Part shown: piece by piece, positions 31,294 through 31,758 of the stretch
Layout: each line of letters opens with the position of its first letter
Position numbering within the stretch: position 1 is the first letter of the stretch
From: a bacterium UBP6_UBA1196
GTDB taxonomy: Bacteria > UBP6 > UBA1177
NCBI GenBank assembly: GCA_002310035.1
Contig: DBYC01000026.1
Coordinates: 1-31,758, forward strand
Reading direction: 5' to 3'
Length of the DNA stretch: 31,758 nucleotides
The notes under the pieces: generated by a model
What the model was told of the DNA's origin: nothing
Databases searched by the model: none
The model's input: the letters and a program-made list of their open reading frames with translations, nothing else
Made by a program: the position numbers and the translations under genes

Positions 31294-31677
31294 ATGGTAG
31301 ATTCGGAGTCTTTGTGCACTTGCAATGTGATACACGAAAACATTGTGAATGATGTCAGATCAAAAATGGTGTCAGATGATGAATATCTGAACCTGGCGGA
31401 TCTGATGCAGCTTTTCGGCGACTATACGAGAGTTAAGATCCTGCACGCTCTAGAACAGAGCGAAATGTGCGTCTGCGACATCGCCGTGCTGTTAGGGCTC
31501 ACAAAATCGGCGGTTTCGCACCAGCTTAAGGCTTTGCGTCTTGCGGGGCTTGTGAAATTCCGGCGCGAGGCGCAGATCGTCTACTACTCGCTGGCAGACG
31601 AGCATGTTAAAAAAATTATCGATACGGGATTCGAGCATCTCGAAGAACTGATGCCGGACTACCGGGAAACGCATTGA
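31294..31677 (+). CDS. ArsR/SmtB family metal-sensing repressor, CadC-like
   Basis: A 127-residue winged-helix repressor that leaves its operator when metal binds. Two possible metal sites are complete. The alpha3N site has Cys8 and Cys10 in the N-terminal arm and Cys59/Cys61 in EMCVCDIA, as in CadC (Cd, Pb, Zn). The alpha5 site has Asp102, His104, His115 and Glu118, the spacing of SmtB (Zn). The recognition helix is LTKSAVSHQLKALR. GAGGAGG precedes ATG 31294. The operator at 31251-31276 implies self-control. The next gene starts 13 bases later and is probably its efflux target. Cd/Zn/Pb sensing is inferred from the ligands; the exact metal is not known. Confidence 0.9.
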   Translation: MVDSESLCTCNVIHENIVNDVRSKMVSDDEYLNLADLMQLFGDYTRVKILHALEQSEMCVCDIAVLLGLTKSAVSHQLKALRLAGLVKFRREAQIVYYSLADEHVKKIIDTGFEHLEELMPDYRETH

Positions 31678-31690
31678 TCAGGAGACAGCT

Positions 31691-31758
31691 ATGGCACACG
31701 AACATCACGAACACGAATCTTGCGAACACGAACACGGATGCCGCTGCTGTCACGCCTG
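31691..31758 (+). CDS. Start of a His/Cys-rich metal protein, probably a metal-exporting P-type ATPase
   Basis: Only 22 codons lie inside the window. They read as a run of His and Glu followed by GCRCCHA, so the N-terminus is built to bind metal. AGGAGA is placed for the ATG at 31691. A CadA/ZntA-type ATPase behind a CadC-like regulator is the usual arrangement, but a cation diffusion facilitator or a metal chaperone could also begin this way. Confidence 0.6.
   Translation, partial: MAHEHHEHESCEHEHGCRCCHA

Overview
The window reads as part of the chromosome of a Gram-negative bacterium of moderate GC content. TamB, a protein of the double-membrane envelope, and several lipoproteins point to an outer membrane. 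At least three exported lipoproteins carry a stretch rich in Asp, Thr, Ser and Glu right after the lipidated Cys. I associate that style with uncultured deltaproteobacterial or Myxococcota-like anaerobes, but this placement is a weak inference. Most genes lie on the minus strand; only a broken ORF6N gene, purQ with a small partner, and the arsR/P-type ATPase pair are on the plus strand.

Layout. Positions 1-1007 hold ribBA (riboflavin synthesis), cut by the left edge. Positions 1149-5942 form an accessory pocket: two acidic-linker lipoproteins, a decayed ORF6N pseudogene, a translationally coupled pair of small genes (unknown plus DUF4160) with its own promoter, and an intact ORF6N/phospholipase-D-like protein with a perfect 15-bp palindrome inside its coding sequence. 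Positions 6053-15133 look like one long transcription unit. It starts from a sigma70-like promoter, first makes tRNA-Gly(CCC), then tamB, a PflX-like radical SAM protein, a SHOCT-type small protein, an exported unknown, xerD, ispD and a YhfC-type membrane protease, with overlaps or gaps of at most 18 bases.

Positions 15140-20077 hold the most striking module: a BrxD-like ATPase (DUF2791) and a BrxHI-like Lhr-family helicase without any other BREX gene, separated by an AAA_14/DUF4143 ATPase that has its own repeat-studded promoter. Next come an acyl-CoA synthetase with a palindromic operator candidate (20128-21871) and, divergently, purQ with a promoter bracketed by a 9-bp inverted repeat and a coupled 43-residue membrane microprotein (21957-22956).

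Positions 22976-27770 form a second operon: an unknown membrane protein, a repeat-bearing nuclease-fold lipoprotein, birA, and a c-di-GMP phosphodiesterase whose N-terminus resembles an ECF vitamin-transporter S component. Positions 27802-31111 hold an aminotransferase, an M42 peptidase and a membrane-anchored SGNH protein. The right edge carries a metal-responsive ArsR/SmtB regulator with a clear operator, followed by the first 22 codons of a His/Cys-rich metal protein, probably a P-type ATPase. No CRISPR array, rRNA or insertion sequence was seen. No gene-free stretch exceeds about 300 bases.
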